DNA of 64,000 nucleotides from Mesodorylaimus sp. YZB2_4. Taxonomy: Eukaryota > Nematoda > Enoplea > Dorylaimida > Dorylaimidae. Within the stretch, counting starts at the first letter, position 1. Each line of letters starts with the position of its first letter. The stretch is from assembly GCA_030248295.1 (NCBI GenBank), contig JASANH010001508.1, positions 1,274,053 through 1,338,052 on the forward strand. The letters are read 5' to 3'. The notes under the pieces are model-generated. The model was not told where the DNA came from. It worked only from the letters and a program-made list of their open reading frames with translations, and did not search any database. Shown here piece by piece: positions 45,665-57,889 of this stretch. The position numbers were made by a program, and so were the translations under genes.

Positions 45665-48600
45665 CACACCTCTTCGATCTCAGTCAGGAGTGCCGAGGAC
45701 GCTGATTCGACCTCCTCACGTAGTTATGAGTGTCGCTCTACGTGAAGCCACCCATACAGACACTCTACACTGCGTTAGGTCAGGCACCCGGCCAGAATCC
45801 TGGGTGCTGGTGACCATCGTCAATCGCAATGATGATCGCTTGATCTCGATTTCGATGACGGTTTTCATTGCCCGCTGTGTCTGATGTGCGCTTTTGATTC
45901 AGGAATGTGCTGCCAAAGAACTAACGAAACGGATTCAGTAGCGGGGCCGTTCTATATATCGAATGCGCAGCTGATCAGGCTTTTCGATACCCAAGGTTCA
46001 CCACTTGCTGCTAGCCTGCAGCATAGACTACTTTCTTCTGCCATAATGAATCAGACCTGCAGCGCACTCGACTCACATTGGATACTGGCCAATGGTTTCA
46101 TGCCAGTATCTCTTAGCAGTATATGGCTCTGGTCACTGTAGGAAACGGTGGGCACCCTTCATCCTCCTGAAAGTGTTCTCTGAAAGCAGCTTTCTCTAAA
46201 ACCTCTCCTTTGACAAGGATCACAGAAACCGAAGCATCACGGGGCAGGTGAAGCAGGATCGCAGGACTCATACTCGTATTTTTTGGAAGAGTCTTGGCCG
46301 AAGGCGACTAAGGCTGTCCTCCAGCTGATGGTGCTCGAGGCAGTGTACCGAAGGGACAAACCCCCCACAACCAGGCCACGGCTGATGATACTCCTGCTGA
46401 TGAGACGACGATGCACGACGCCCCAGCCAATGGCTGCTTGCGAGATGCTTGTTTTAATCATTCTTAGCCAACCCCTCCGGATCAGAACCCGCCTGGTAGG
46501 TCAAGGGATGCTGCCTCAATCGCTCCTGACATTTTCCCAGCGCATCTAAAAGCGCATTGTGCCATGAAGCACGCGACAATACCGCTCGTCCTCGACCTCG
46601 TGAAACCGCATCTCCACTTGTGGGTTGCACCTGCAACTCTCGGTGAAAACAGCTCTCGCCCACTAGAAGAGCTCGCGAACCCAACGTTTCTCTGAACCTG
46701 ATGCGTTTGGCATCTATCGAAAACTGTTGGCCATGGCCAAGGATGTGCGGATGTTCATGTGGGTCTCATGGTGAGTTACTTGCTGGGTCAATGCAGTTCT
46801 ACAGGCCATGTACCTTAAGAGAGAAGGTCTCCAAAGCCTAGCTAACGAGCTCTTGATGACACAGCTGAAATGCATAGACAACTCGAAATTACATAGTCTA
46901 GTGTGTCACTGTCAGTGTTTGGCCAAGAATAAACCATGATGATGATGATGATGAAGGGACTAGGAACAAGGCACATGGGCCGAAAAATGCACTAAAATCG
47001 GGCGGCAGTGTCTTCTCAATCAGTACAGAAACTGATCGTGAGCGTGAGTGCCTCGATGTAGGGCTAAATGAATGGCACCCTGATACGCCAATTTACGTGA
47101 TTAATGTGGTGATGGATATGAATTCGAAGGGTCAAAGCTAAGAAGCTGAAGCTACCAAGCCCCTATCAGGTCAGGGCAGGCGAGGCTGTCAGCCCGCCCA
47201 AGTGGTCCCTGCTTATCAACTTGCTTTTCCAAGCTGTCAAACTGTTTGGTTGACAGTGGTTGGTGTCCACGGGCCACCGTCACTTTTTCGAGTCAAGGAG
47301 GAAATATCAGCAACTGCCCAGATCTCGAACCTGGGGCCTCCCAGTTATCACCTGAGTCACTCGTCAGTCGCCAAGGGTGGCCCCAAGAATTCACAACAAC
47401 TAGAGTTGAATCAAGCAAGAGGGAGCCCCAATCGAGTCCAGGTGCCCGTCTTGTACTCGCAGCTCCTCCCAGCCCAGCCAACTGCCCTATCAGCACCCCA
47501 ACAATTTTAGGTGCCCTCAAAATCACCACAATTGCATCATGGTTCAGGCACCCGTGACCCAGTTCCAGACACGCATCGTGTCCCAACCTGATCACGCGTG
47601 CAGCGCAACGTCATTTTTTCCAAACGCTAGCATTTTTTGCCCCGACAACCGTATTGATTTTATTATTTTGACCGCCCTTTGCATGTTGGCCGCCCCGAGT
47701 AGTATCCGCTCACTGTCACGACACTGGACTCGAGAGCCTCAGGCTTCATCTAAGCGTATTAGAAAGTGAAGATTGCGGGGAGTAGAAACAGGAAAATGCT
47801 CTTTCGTGCGGGGCAACGCCTTAGGCATTGATTTTTAGCCCACTTCCATCCATCTTCTCCAACATCACTGCGTCACAGCGAAAGGTCAAGTTTCCTTTGC
47901 ACCATAGATGAATCCCATTTTCAGAGTCCAACATTCGTTTACGCACGTCCAAGTACAAGCAACACGAACTGACTGAGTCGTTAGCATCTTCAATCAAAAT
48001 TCAAACATACGTGACCACGAACGTTAAAGGCTACAATGTAATCCCATGCCAATATTATAAAAAGGCAAAAAACCTTGGAAGCGCACGACCACAATGGACT
48101 GACGCTTTTTTAAGAAGACGGAGATACAATAACGCACTTTGACAAAATCAAAAATATGTATTAGACTGACATAATATACCAAAATGGACACAAAAAGACC
48201 CATCCACGTAACGAATCCTGAATATAGAAACCTAGTTCGAGCAAAAGGAATTTTGGGCCAAAATGAACAATAAAGCTTGGACAAAAAGAAAAAAGGAAAG
48301 CTTACGTCTCGGTTAAGTTATGTATTCAGACATCCCTACGCTTTTCTAACGTTGTTTGGGAGATTTATCGTTGTAAATGGTTGTTACAAAATTGAACACG
48401 AAGATTTCTCCTTAAATGGATTTTCCTTTTGACTGACGAATCCCACCACCAGAATATCGTCTTGTTGATGATCTTCCACATACCTGGAACATACGATTAT
48501 ACTCTTCCGTGCTGACATGGTGGCCAATTCGATCGAGGAATATCCCTCAGCCCTCCGCTGTTTAAAAGTTCATATCTCCTTTACCCAAGCAATTTCTAAC

Positions 48601-49900
48601 AATCTTCCGCATCGAAGAATGGAGGAATAACAAGGAACCAACTCGGCCTTCACACCCACCCACCCTCGTTTACGTAGATCCGCAGGGAAGCTGCTCTGTT
48701 AGAGAACGGACACATCACACGTTCTTGATCGAGTGCCCAATTTCCGATTCCATTTACACACTCCCCCAAAGAGCTACAGTAGGTTTACCATATCTGGAGA
48801 TGTTGCCCTCTACATAAAAAACCTGCAGCATGGCAGCATGTTTGGATCTGATTTGTATGGTCAAAATTTACAGCAGGCTTGCCGAATCAAATTTCGACAC
48901 GTTTTTTGATGGATTTAAAAACACAAAATGATTTTGAAAAAGAACCTTACTTTTTTAATTCACTGGCAGCACGAGACACTGGTATGCGTTGGACGGCTGC
49001 TTCTCGTCGCAACTGCTCCACTTGTTTTCGAACTTGTTGCGATTGATTCATTCTTATCGATTGCCGAACGATTCCGCTGGTTATAAGAGAGAAATTCAAA
49101 TTGAGAACGTCCTAAAACTAAAGCTAGTCAACATTCCTCGAACAAAAATTTCATTAAATTCCTTTTTTATTAGCTAGAGCAAGTTAAACCAAGTCGCCTT
49201 TCGCTGCGCTTATAAGCAGATCTCCTCAAAACAAGCCAAACCGACCGCCTAGCATGCTAACAACTCTTCCCTCGGCTACACAGCTCTTAGAACCAGCAAA
49301 AGCATCGTGCCCGATTCAACGTGGCCAATACGAGCGTCAATAATGAGTCCGCTTCACTGGGAAATAGCCGTGCTAAAGCTGAGACCGAAACCGATCGATA
49401 AGGGAGCTGTACTGTAATGCGAAAAAAACGTATGCAGGCGGTCACAACAGAGACTGACGATGTGATTCAATGAAAAAAAGACAAAAATCGATCAACTAAG
49501 AAACAAAACCTAAGAAATAGTCTAAGATCTAAGTTGATAATGATGCCTTCGAGGAAACTGAAAGGTCTCGTTTCTTCAATTGTGCCAAGACGAGGGCGCG
49601 CGAAATAAACAACAGAATTTTCTTGGTGCATGCTGACTTTTCATTAGTAAATTTCAAATACCAGGTTATTTCATGCTATTTAAAGAATACAAGAACGCAA
49701 GCGAGATACTTGAACACAGTATAAAAGCCTGTGAACGTAAAAAATTTCAGAAAAAAGAAGACTATCAAATAAGGAAGCAATGCAACCGTCCGAGGCCGGT
49801 GACGAAAGAAATGACTTGTGTGCAGCAGTTGTCGCAAAATCAAAAAGTTGTCTGCTCCTGCGCGCGAGCCGCTTGTCGACTGGATTTTCGTGTGTTGAAG
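45665..49900. other. gene-poor region with repeats and weak exon-like ORFs
   Basis: The best coding hint is at about 46471-46695, plus strand: after TCATTCTTAG a frame reads PTPPDQNPPGRSRDAASIAP and ends EELANPTFL at a stop. It could be a lone exon, but no partner is found. A (GAT)n run is at 46936-46955 and a tRNA-like SINE head (minus, B box GGTTCGAGATC) at about 47310-47375. From 47600 to 49900 I see nothing I can name. Confidence 0.35.
46936..46955 (+). repeat. (GAT)n microsatellite
   Basis: A short run of ATGATGATGATGATGAT in otherwise unique sequence. Confidence 0.85.
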
Positions 49901-49903
49901 GCC

Positions 49904-51436
49904 GATTTATACTCGCGACGGCGACGGCGGCGGCGACGGCGATGGCGGACGGCGCCGCTTGAAAGTATAAGTGACTTGCGCTACACTCGCGCCGCGGATC
50001 CGGCGTCGCGCACGGCGAGCGGCGAACCTGGAATGGCGAACGGCGCCGGAGCGTAACTAGACAACGCGGGCTTAGCAGACATCGCCATGTACTTCAAAAT
50101 CAGACCTAGAAACCTATATCAAACTTAAAACTCGAGAAATAAGTAACCGCCAAGATGCATAGATTAGACGAAGGGAGAAACTGATACTTTGGTTTTGACG
50201 TTGCTGTTTAAAACTTTAAGAGTTGAAAGAAGTTTTTCGCTGAACATGTTTAATCAGACGTGTCAAAAAGTTTTCGCTAGATCGTAGACATGATGGATTT
50301 TTTAACTAATCGACATTTCTGATAGACATCATCGCAACTTTATTATTATCCCATTACAATTTATTCCAGATACCTTTTAAATCGTCACATGCCCTGAATG
50401 CCTGCTCGTTCCATGACCTGGTCAATATCCTTGTCACTTATTTGATCAATGAGCCTGATGTATTCTCAAACGATCCAACGCGTGAACGACCAAATGCCTA
50501 AAAAGTTATGCGTGGACATTAGAGTACCGTAGGAATGTCATTGGCTGAAGACACCGTTTATCTTCCAACTCCACCAACCCTAAAGTATGTACAGTAGCTA
50601 GGAAGCCACTAAGGAAGGGCCGGCACTTTTGCTGTTTGGTCCCCAACATGGTTTAGCTTAGGCTGGTATTAGGCTTAGGCTTAGGCTGGCGTATGACTTC
50701 GGCTTAGACTGATACTTGGCTTAGGCTTACGCTAATCGTAAGTTTGGTATAAGAATTAAGCTTAGGCTGATATTAGCCTCCAGCCAGCCTTATACCAGCC
50801 TTCGCCTGGGGACCAAACGGCAAAAGCCAATAGGAGGAAAAGACTTCTACCAAAATTCCCGTCTATGAGTGGGTATTCATAAAAATCGTTAAAACCATAA
50901 CAACCCGGGTCTGGCAAAAGATTTTTGAGCCTACTACTCTAAATCTAGCAAATCTTCATCTAAAAATTCGAGTCTAAACTTTGCAAAGTAACTTTTATTC
51001 TAAGCCTACATCGCGTAGGCGACGGCGGAAAATACTCTTCAAAAATACAAAAATTTTTATACTCACGTAACCTGAAGAATTTTTTAATGTCGAAATTCGT
51101 AATCTCCGATATTCAAAGCCCTCAAATCCAACAAGTAAGAATTTTTGATGTCAAGATCGATTCGAAATGAATTCTTGAAACATCGACGGCGAGACCGGAG
51201 GAAAGTTTGCTTTTTCTCCGACTTCGCCGCGACGGCGCGCCGTCGACTCGCCCAACGACGGCGAAAAGTTGCTCGCCGCCAATTCTTTTTTGGCAATTTA
51301 CACTTCGCCGCTGCCGTCGCCGTCAAAAAAAACCGTCGACGGCCCAAGAACCGCTACAGTTTACCTGAAACTTACTTTTACCCTATGTGCGCCGTAGCCG
51401 TCGCCGTCGCCGTCGTTAGTATAAATCGGCCTTGAG
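49904..51436. mobile_element. 1.5-kb inverted-repeat element with TTTATACT ends
   Basis: AAGGCCGATTTATACTCGCG followed by (GACGGC)n at the left is mirrored by (GCCGTC)n and AGTATAAATCGGCCTT at the right. Further mirrored CGACGGCGA blocks lie inside at 51010-51340. A possible 3-bp TGA target duplication flanks it. No transposase ORF is seen, so it is non-autonomous. A smaller element (50628-50833) is nested in it, and its right end abuts the HMG-CoA synthase 5' region. Confidence 0.75.
50626..50835. mobile_element. nested MITE with TTTTGCTGTTTGGTCCCC ends
   Basis: TTTTGCTGTTTGGTCCCC at the left and GGGGACCAAACGGCAAAA at the right are inverted repeats with one mismatch. Between them is a degenerate GGCTTAGGCTTA-type repeat. 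The element is about 205 bp and lies inside the larger inverted-repeat element. Confidence 0.75.
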
Positions 51437-51502
51437 TAGGCCATTTTTATGAGTCGGACGGAACCGAGCGTGAAGTGACTGTGGGCCTTCCATCTTGAAA
51501 AG
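51421..51502 (+). promoter_or_regulatory. candidate promoter and 5' UTR exon of HMG-CoA synthase
   Basis: TATAAAT at 51421-51427 sits in the terminal repeat of the 49904-51436 element. About 30 bp downstream would be the start site, and a good donor (AAAAG/GTAAGC) at 51502/51503 could join to the acceptor TTTTTCAG just before 51832, eight bases ahead of the ATG. The link between TATA and the gene is inference. Confidence 0.4.
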
Positions 51503-51839
51503 GTAAGCTAGTCTGTCATGTTTACAGTGCGACGATGTTTTGCGGTGGCGATTTTGCCGTAGGGATGCAAATAAAGCGGGAGAAAGTTGGACTTGGACCT
51601 TCGGTGAGCGCGGGTACTGGTGTCGTATGTCTGTCAAATAGTTCGTCGCTGTAACCTAGTTCGATCTCTACGCTCTGGTTTACGAAATTATGTTTCAGCT
51701 AGTCGTAGATGTGGATAGATTCTCGTGACTGAACATAAGTAGGTACTCGTAAGAACGTGTGAGAATTCGTTTAGAGTCGCGATTGAGACTTTGTGTTGAA
51801 CGGAAATTTTGAACAAGACATTATTTTTCAGCTTTAACC

Positions 51840-54293
51840 ATGGCTACAAATCGAAATTCGAGCATTCTTCCAGCAGCAGTCGATCGATGGCCCTCCGACG
51901 TGGGTATCTTGGACATGGAGCTTTATTTTCCATCTTACTATGTCGATCAAACAGCTTTGGAAACATTCGACGGCGCTTCCACTGGTAAATATACAATCGG
52001 CCTGGGGCAGAAAGAAATGGGTTTCTGCACGGATCGGGAAGATGTGGCTTCATTGTGCCTGACCGTTGTAAGTCGCTTATTCGATCGCCAAGCGCCCGAT
52101 CTTCGACGTCAGATAGGTCGATTGGAAGTCGGCACGGAGACACTAATCGATAAATCCAAATCGGTGAAGTCAGTTCTTATGCAATTATTCGAGGCGTATG
52201 ATCAAACTGATATCGAAGGCGTCGACACTCTAAACGCGTGTTTCGGTGGGACGCAAGCCTTGTTCAATGCGTTGAATTGGATCGAATCGAGTAGTTGGGA
52301 TGGTATGTGTCTTTTATTGATTACCGCTGATTAATTATCATAATTATAGCCGGTGCCAAATCTAGAGTGTAGTGTGTGGGGTAGATCCCTCATGTCATGT
52401 CATGTCATACTTTATCCATAGCCAAGTACTGTACAGCGTACTCGATGGCAAAGGAGCAATAGACAATCATTTTTCCCCAGGTGGGCGTCGAACCCTCCCA
52501 TGTAAGTGAGCACAAAGCGTGAGGCCCCTCTGAGGTTTTTGAATTCCTGCTCTACTACCAGCAGGAATTCGAAAACAGGGTACATGGCTGCGTTACGTCA
52601 CAAAATCTCCACAGCGTGGCAAACATGAAGCGAAGGGTTTGTCAGGCAGTTTGTCTGATACCTATGTGGCCAGATGTGACAGAAAACCAACTTGGTAATT
52701 GACTCTAAAGGCTTTATATCAAATTCTGTACTTGCAGAAGAATCCGGGTCAAGTTCTATTGATAGCTGTAAATCGGATCGGATCTGGTTAATCCAGTCAC
52801 GAGCTTGGATGGGTTGGGATCGATCAATCTATGGGGCTACTAGGAACTCGATGCACTCTAATCCTGATCCTAATTTCAGGTCGCTTAGCTTTGGTGGTGA
52901 TGGGTGACATCGCCGTATATGGTGCTGGCGTGGCTCGCTGTACTGGAGGCGCTGGAGCGATTGCGCTATTGGTTGGACCTAACGCTCCTATCGTTTTCGA
53001 CCGAGGTATGGTAAGCCCCACGTGATCATTATTAATGTGTGTCTGCAGTGCTACTGGGACTTCTTCCATCCATGTTCTTTTTTCGATCTGTTTTTCTCAT
53101 AATTTGGTTCATTCCCAATTATTTTTCAGGTGTGCGAGCCATTCATATGCGACACACGTACGATTTTTACAAGCCCAATATGGCGTGCGAATATCCGACA
53201 GTGGATGGTCCGAAAAGTGTCGAAGGCTATTTGAATTCCATCGATCGTTGCTACACTTTGTATCGTGAGAAATTAGCAAAAATCGAATGTGAGTAGCGAC
53301 TACCGCAAATCAGGCCTGAGATTCCTCATTTTGTTCAGGACAGACCTACTGAACTGGACGAGAATGACTACGGTTCCTTATTAAAAACGCTTCTTTAGGT
53401 CGAACTAAAACAATCACATTGGATGAATTTGACGCGTGTTTGTTTCATACTCCCTTTTCAAAATTGGTCCAGAAATCGGTCGCCAGACTTCGGTATTTGG
53501 ATGTGATCAATGACCCGGAGAAGTTCGCAGCAAATGGAGCCAGCGAAGCTGTACTGAAATTCAAGTGGGTGTAATGATTTAGTTACCGATTTCGAAAAAA
53601 ATGGATAATTTTAAGGGATTTGCCGCCAGAAAAGACATACAATGACAAGGAATTGGAAAAAACGTTCATGGAATTTAGTCGAGATGTATTCACGCAAAAG
53701 ACGGAGCCTGCATTGTGGTTGGCCAAACACGTTGGCAACATGTACACCCCATCGTTGTATTCCGGCCTGATCTCTTATTTGCTCAAGTAAGGTCCGGTTT
53801 TTACCAGTCATAACTCTTGAATTTTTTGCTTTATTTTTAGCACGCCATTGGAAAGATTGAAAGATGGTGCCAGGGTGTTGCTGTTTTCTTATGGTTCAGG
53901 CTCGGCATCAGCCATGTTCAGTGCTCGAATTCGTCGTCCAGGCTGCGCCAAGCCGAATGGAGAAGCTGATTCGTACAATTTGGAAGGGCTGGTGAAAAAA
54001 TTGCAAGATGTTCGTTATCGATTGCAACAACGTCGATCGATAAGACCTGAAGAATTTACGGAAATTTTGAAAACGAGGGAAGAAGCTTATGGAAAAGGTA
54101 TGATGGTTATAAAATCGGATTTTTCAGGCGGCAATTCCGGGTATTTGCTTTAGCTCCGTACACACCGATAGGGAAGACAGAAGATTTGTTCCCGGGCACA
54201 TATTACTTGACAGAAATAGATGAGAAGTATCGGAGAAAATATGAAGTAGCGAAATTTGCTTGGGCGGAGCGAAATGGCCCGATGAAAGAATGA
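51840..54293 (+). CDS. HMGCS1: hydroxymethylglutaryl-CoA synthase
   Basis: It condenses acetyl-CoA and acetoacetyl-CoA to HMG-CoA, the committed early step of the mevalonate pathway in the cytosol. Seven exons with consistent phases (51840-52302, 52880-53005, 53130-53288, 53399-53564, 53616-53786, 53841-54097, 54154-54293) give 493 residues, close to the usual animal cytosolic length. Catalytic elements are visible: [16 protein letters not shown], the glutamate region [15 protein letters not shown], the acyl cysteine in [13 protein letters not shown], and the histidine region [24 protein letters not shown] and [15 protein letters not shown] are also typical. No mitochondrial presequence is evident. 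Intron 1 (52303-52879) contains a family A SINE. The start is the first ATG after the TTTTTCAG acceptor. Confidence 0.96.
52390..52530 (-). repeat. tRNA-derived SINE family A in HMG-CoA synthase intron 1
   Basis: CATGTCATGTCATGTCATAC, then TTTATCCATAGCCAAG, then GGAGGGTTCGACGCCC on the minus strand match the copies at 4778-4975 and 63079-63262. The tRNA head is partly lost. Confidence 0.8.
52535..52580. repeat. short palindrome in HMG-CoA synthase intron 1
   Basis: GAATTCCTGCT and AGCAGGAATTC form an inverted repeat with a short loop just beyond the SINE. It may be a remnant of an inverted-repeat element. Confidence 0.6.
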
Positions 54294-54467
54294 TATGGTG
54301 GGGAAGTTTAGCGAAGAAGGGTTGTTTTGGGTGATAAGATAAGATGCCAAGTTGGAAGTGTTGATCGTGTCAATCGATATTGCATAGTCAGAAACGCTTT
54401 TACATATCTAGTTTTGTTTGTGGAATTAAAAAAAACGTAATGTTGATCAAAATCGTCCGCCAACGAG

Positions 54468-55353
54468 TCACGAAGGAGGCTGTCGAACGGGCTTCTTTTT
54501 GAGCTGTTCTTGCTGCATAGCTTGAGCAATGACGTTTTGACGAGCCTGACTAAATTCTTGCGAAACTGCTGGTGCTTCTTGCTGTCCAGTGGCTGCCAAA
54601 TCCATCACACGAAGGTTTTTTGTTGAAGCTGCGAGCATCCCGTCAGCGAATTGGGGTTTTTGACCGAACGGAACCCATGGCGGCGGACCGGACTGGCCAT
54701 CGTTATTACGAGGACGTGTCAAAGAATGCGGGTCTTTCAATCGCCATTTTTCGATCAGCTTGTCGACTTTGCCGCCCAGAATTTTGCTATTGGTCGACGT
54801 CAGCAGAAGAAAACCACGTTCGTTCTTCACAGCACTGGTCAATTGCACTTTTGTTCCGGGTGGTGTTTTCGCATCGAGTCCTGAAAAAAAGATTGTTGAG
54901 GTTACACAAACCAAAATCCTGGCCAGGTGTTGGAAACTAGGAGTGATAAAGAACGACCAAAGATCCAGTTTGACTTTGCAGTGGTTAAAATATGGGATGA
55001 GATCACTTGCCTTTTATAACACCCATTTCTAATGCGTTAAACGAAGTTTTTCCATCAGTTAGACTCAGTCGTAACAAGCGGTTCGAGGTCGAAGAATCGC
55101 TTTCCTGAGCTTTCGGAACAGCAACGTTTCGAACCTTTAGAATTTGTAAGATCAGTGGCACATCGCTAATATCGCCGTGGTCCTGCGCTGACGTAACTCG
55201 GTTGATTTGTGTTTCATCGGAGCTTGCAATTTCACGAATATCGCAGTCGAGCAGAACTTTGTGCACATCACTGTCCGATGGAACATCGTCGCCGAAGTAA
55301 TTGTAAATGCTGTCTTCAGATAAGCGCCAACCCAGTTTCTTTAGTGAGTCCAT
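54468..55353 (-). CDS. TDRD3: TDRD3-like OB-fold protein
   Basis: It resembles the N-terminal half of TDRD3, which binds topoisomerase III-beta through its OB fold. Exons are 55011-55353 and 54468-54880, giving 251 residues. Family landmarks are GWRLSEDSIYNYF, VPLILQILKVRNVAVPKAQE, LLRLSLTDGKTSFNALEMG, TPPGTKVQLTSAV, GFLLLTSTNSKILGGKVDKL, IEKW and GPPPWVPFGQKP. The usual Tudor and UBA domains of vertebrate TDRD3 are absent from this model; it ends in a Gln-rich tail. The single intron uses a GC donor (AAAG/GCAAGT) and TTTCAG acceptor, the only choice that keeps the frame and joins VIKG to LDAKT. It is convergent with HMG-CoA synthase, with 174 bases between stop codons. Confidence 0.88.
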
Positions 55354-55851
55354 TTGGTTTTTGGCTTCTCTTCGCAGAGACGACGGGAGAAAGTGAAGGC
55401 GAAGAAACAGAAAAAATCAACGAGGAGCAATTTCCCGCGTCTAGCAGACAATATCAGTTACTTACTTCAAATTCAAGTTGTTGGTGAGAAACCAACAGCA
55501 GATGCGAAAGACGTGGATTAGTGGCACAAAGAAAGCAATAAGCGTATCCAAGCGCGGTATCTAACGAGCCCTAATTATCTTACTCTTCAAAGGCTGAATA
55601 ATTTTCTGTGTTGGTGTCCATACACACTTTTCTTTCGCCTGGTTGCTTTCTGTCAAAGAGGCCAATTTTCTCAATAAGGATCTAACCTAAGTCTCAGATC
55701 AATGCCACTCTCATCGATCGTCTTTCTCGTCTCTTCCCTATTTGGTCCAAGCAGCTCCCCATACGGGTGCCATTCGCCTGGACGTCACTGTTCGTGCGGC
55801 TGTATCTACGTACTCTCCGTGAGCCACCTATCCTAGTCGTTCGCTGCGAAG

Positions 55852-56199
55852 ATGGAATCTCGACTGACCACTACCCTGGCCTTGGTCTTCATTGCAATGA
55901 TGACAATAAACTTGAAATTCGAGGTCGAGGCTCGAGTGCTGCGGAAATACTCGCTGAATTCGGCGCCGATGTCATACAGGGACAGCGAGCGGTCGAACGG
56001 GGCACCCAGCCAGGACGTGGATGTGGCCGTGTTGAAACGGGTTCGCCTTCCCTACGATATGATCATGGCACCCGATGATCTGGTGAGTGCAGTGCAGCCA
56101 TTGCTCGTACACTGTGAGACCCACTTACTGCCATTTCAGGGTATGCAAGGGAAACGACGAAACATGCTCGCTCTGTGGGCCAATCAAAGATACGGTTGA
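55852..56199 (+). CDS. neuropeptide-like precursor with amidation signals
   Basis: Two exons (55852-56082, 56140-56199) with a GTGAGT donor and TTTCAG acceptor give 96 residues. A signal peptide is clear (LALVFIAMMTINLKFEVEA). The rest has dibasic sites that would release VRLPYDMIMAPDDLGMQ before GKRR and NMLALWANQRY before a C-terminal Gly. Both have the Gly donor needed for amidation. The ANQRYG end recalls NPY/NPF-like and RYamide peptides, but the mature peptide is short (11 residues) and I cannot name the family. The intron falls within the first peptide. Secretion as a neuropeptide or hormone is inferred from the layout. Confidence 0.7.
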   Translation: MESRLTTTLALVFIAMMTINLKFEVEARVLRKYSLNSAPMSYRDSERSNGAPSQDVDVAVLKRVRLPYDMIMAPDDLVSAVQPLLVHCETHLLPFQGMQGKRRNMLALWANQRYG

Positions 56200-57889
56200 G
56201 CCAGATGACGAACAGTCTTTCTCTTCTGTCATGATGGTGATGTGTGATGACTATTTTCATCTTCATGCAAATGAGCCTCGTTATACCTTTATCACATGAT
56301 CGATTTGGTGACATGAAGGTGGCCAGTATCTTAGCATCCTTTTGTCTGATCTATCTATTTGCCAAACATGTTTGCAGCTAAGTCGGGTGCCACTGGCACT
56401 CGCTCTATCACTCTGTAACACAGTAGTAGTCAAGAACAGTCTTATATTACAAGCTACCCTATTGTTACCCCCGACAAGACATGCTCATTGTTTATTTGCT
56501 CTCAAAACCTTCTGTATTTCTATTGGGTAGGTACAGAATAGGGCTACCTCAGTCATCCGAGTCTGGTCATCTGAGGTCCAGCGGGTCCGTGGCTAGCCAG
56601 AATAGCAGGCCCGATTTGTGGCCATGGTTTAGGGGACCTCTACTGCCACACATCACTTTCGCAAGGACGTTTCAATAAACGAGGAACAGATTGTGTTACG
56701 TCTTTCCCCTCCATCCCGATACCATTATCCAACCCTAGCATCGCCTGTCAAAGAGTCTTGAAAATATAGTGGGATGAGTTGGATGCTTCCATCACGCCAC
56801 TTTTGACATTCCTAACTTGACACCGAGGAGCTAGCGCGTTTCCGAGTTGGCTAATGTCCTAATGACTACTGGATTTTGTTTTCGTGAAGCAGAAAGGCTA
56901 CTTCGGGTTCCAATAAGCGAAACGATCCAGGGGTGCATTGTGTAATGATCGATTCAGCAAGCTGTGGGGGAGTAAGCAAGGCTCCTACGGAGGTTGAATT
57001 GTTATGTGCCCCGCATGGGTGACTTTGGAGTGCTTATAAGCGTAAATTGTGAAAAAGGCTCTTAAAGATCAAAAAACAAGCTTTCTCGAACTAGCGTCTC
57101 CTTTGACAGGTACTGTGTATATTGAGCACGAATATGTGTGGCCCCACTGGAAAACTGCGCGAAGCAGATCGACACACAGAAAATTGCTGGAGTTTGTTTG
57201 CAGGCGAAAGACATAGCTGCTCTCTTGCTGACCGTTGGAAATGGAACGGAAAGCAGTCTGGACTACTAGCATAATACCAAAGTACCCCGCAGTGGCAGAG
57301 TCTCTTATACGGATGACACGATGACACGGTTGATGACACGATTTCGAAACTTCAAGTATCATCTAAAGCGATGGCTCGATCATCATCAACATCCGCTTGT
57401 CCCACTTCTGAAAAGCCATACAATTAGGCGTATCTATATTTAGCCGAGATATGGCACTGAGCTACAGTCCAGCTTATAATGGCCCAATTTGTGAAGACAA
57501 TTCCGTCCGTCTTGGCACGGATTCGGGTAATAAGGAGGCCCTTCATAGCCTCAGCACCCGACGTAAAGGTGGCTGCCTTGCAAGAGAGTTGGGTAAGTCA
57601 ACGACGACTTCGTCTAGACTGGAAAACTACGTGCACCTTGCTCATGTTCATGTTCATATTTTACTGTGGTCCAAAGCAGAAGCGCACTACGTAAATGGGA
57701 CGAACACAGATGAAAGCTATAGGAAAGCTCTATAGTAAAATCTCAAGGAGCAACCATTGGATTTAAAGAATTGTCCAAATTTGAAACGCAACGTAATGTA
57801 CAGTATTCCAGTGCATAAAGAACAACAACTCAAATGACTGGGTAAAGAGTTCGTTCGAGATTTCTCAGTCATAGTAAATAGCAAAAAAA

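Noticed and set aside
47202..47595. Three overlapping ORFs of about 100 codons
   Set aside because: They overlap a tRNA-like SINE head and low-complexity Pro-rich reading; no family is recognisable.
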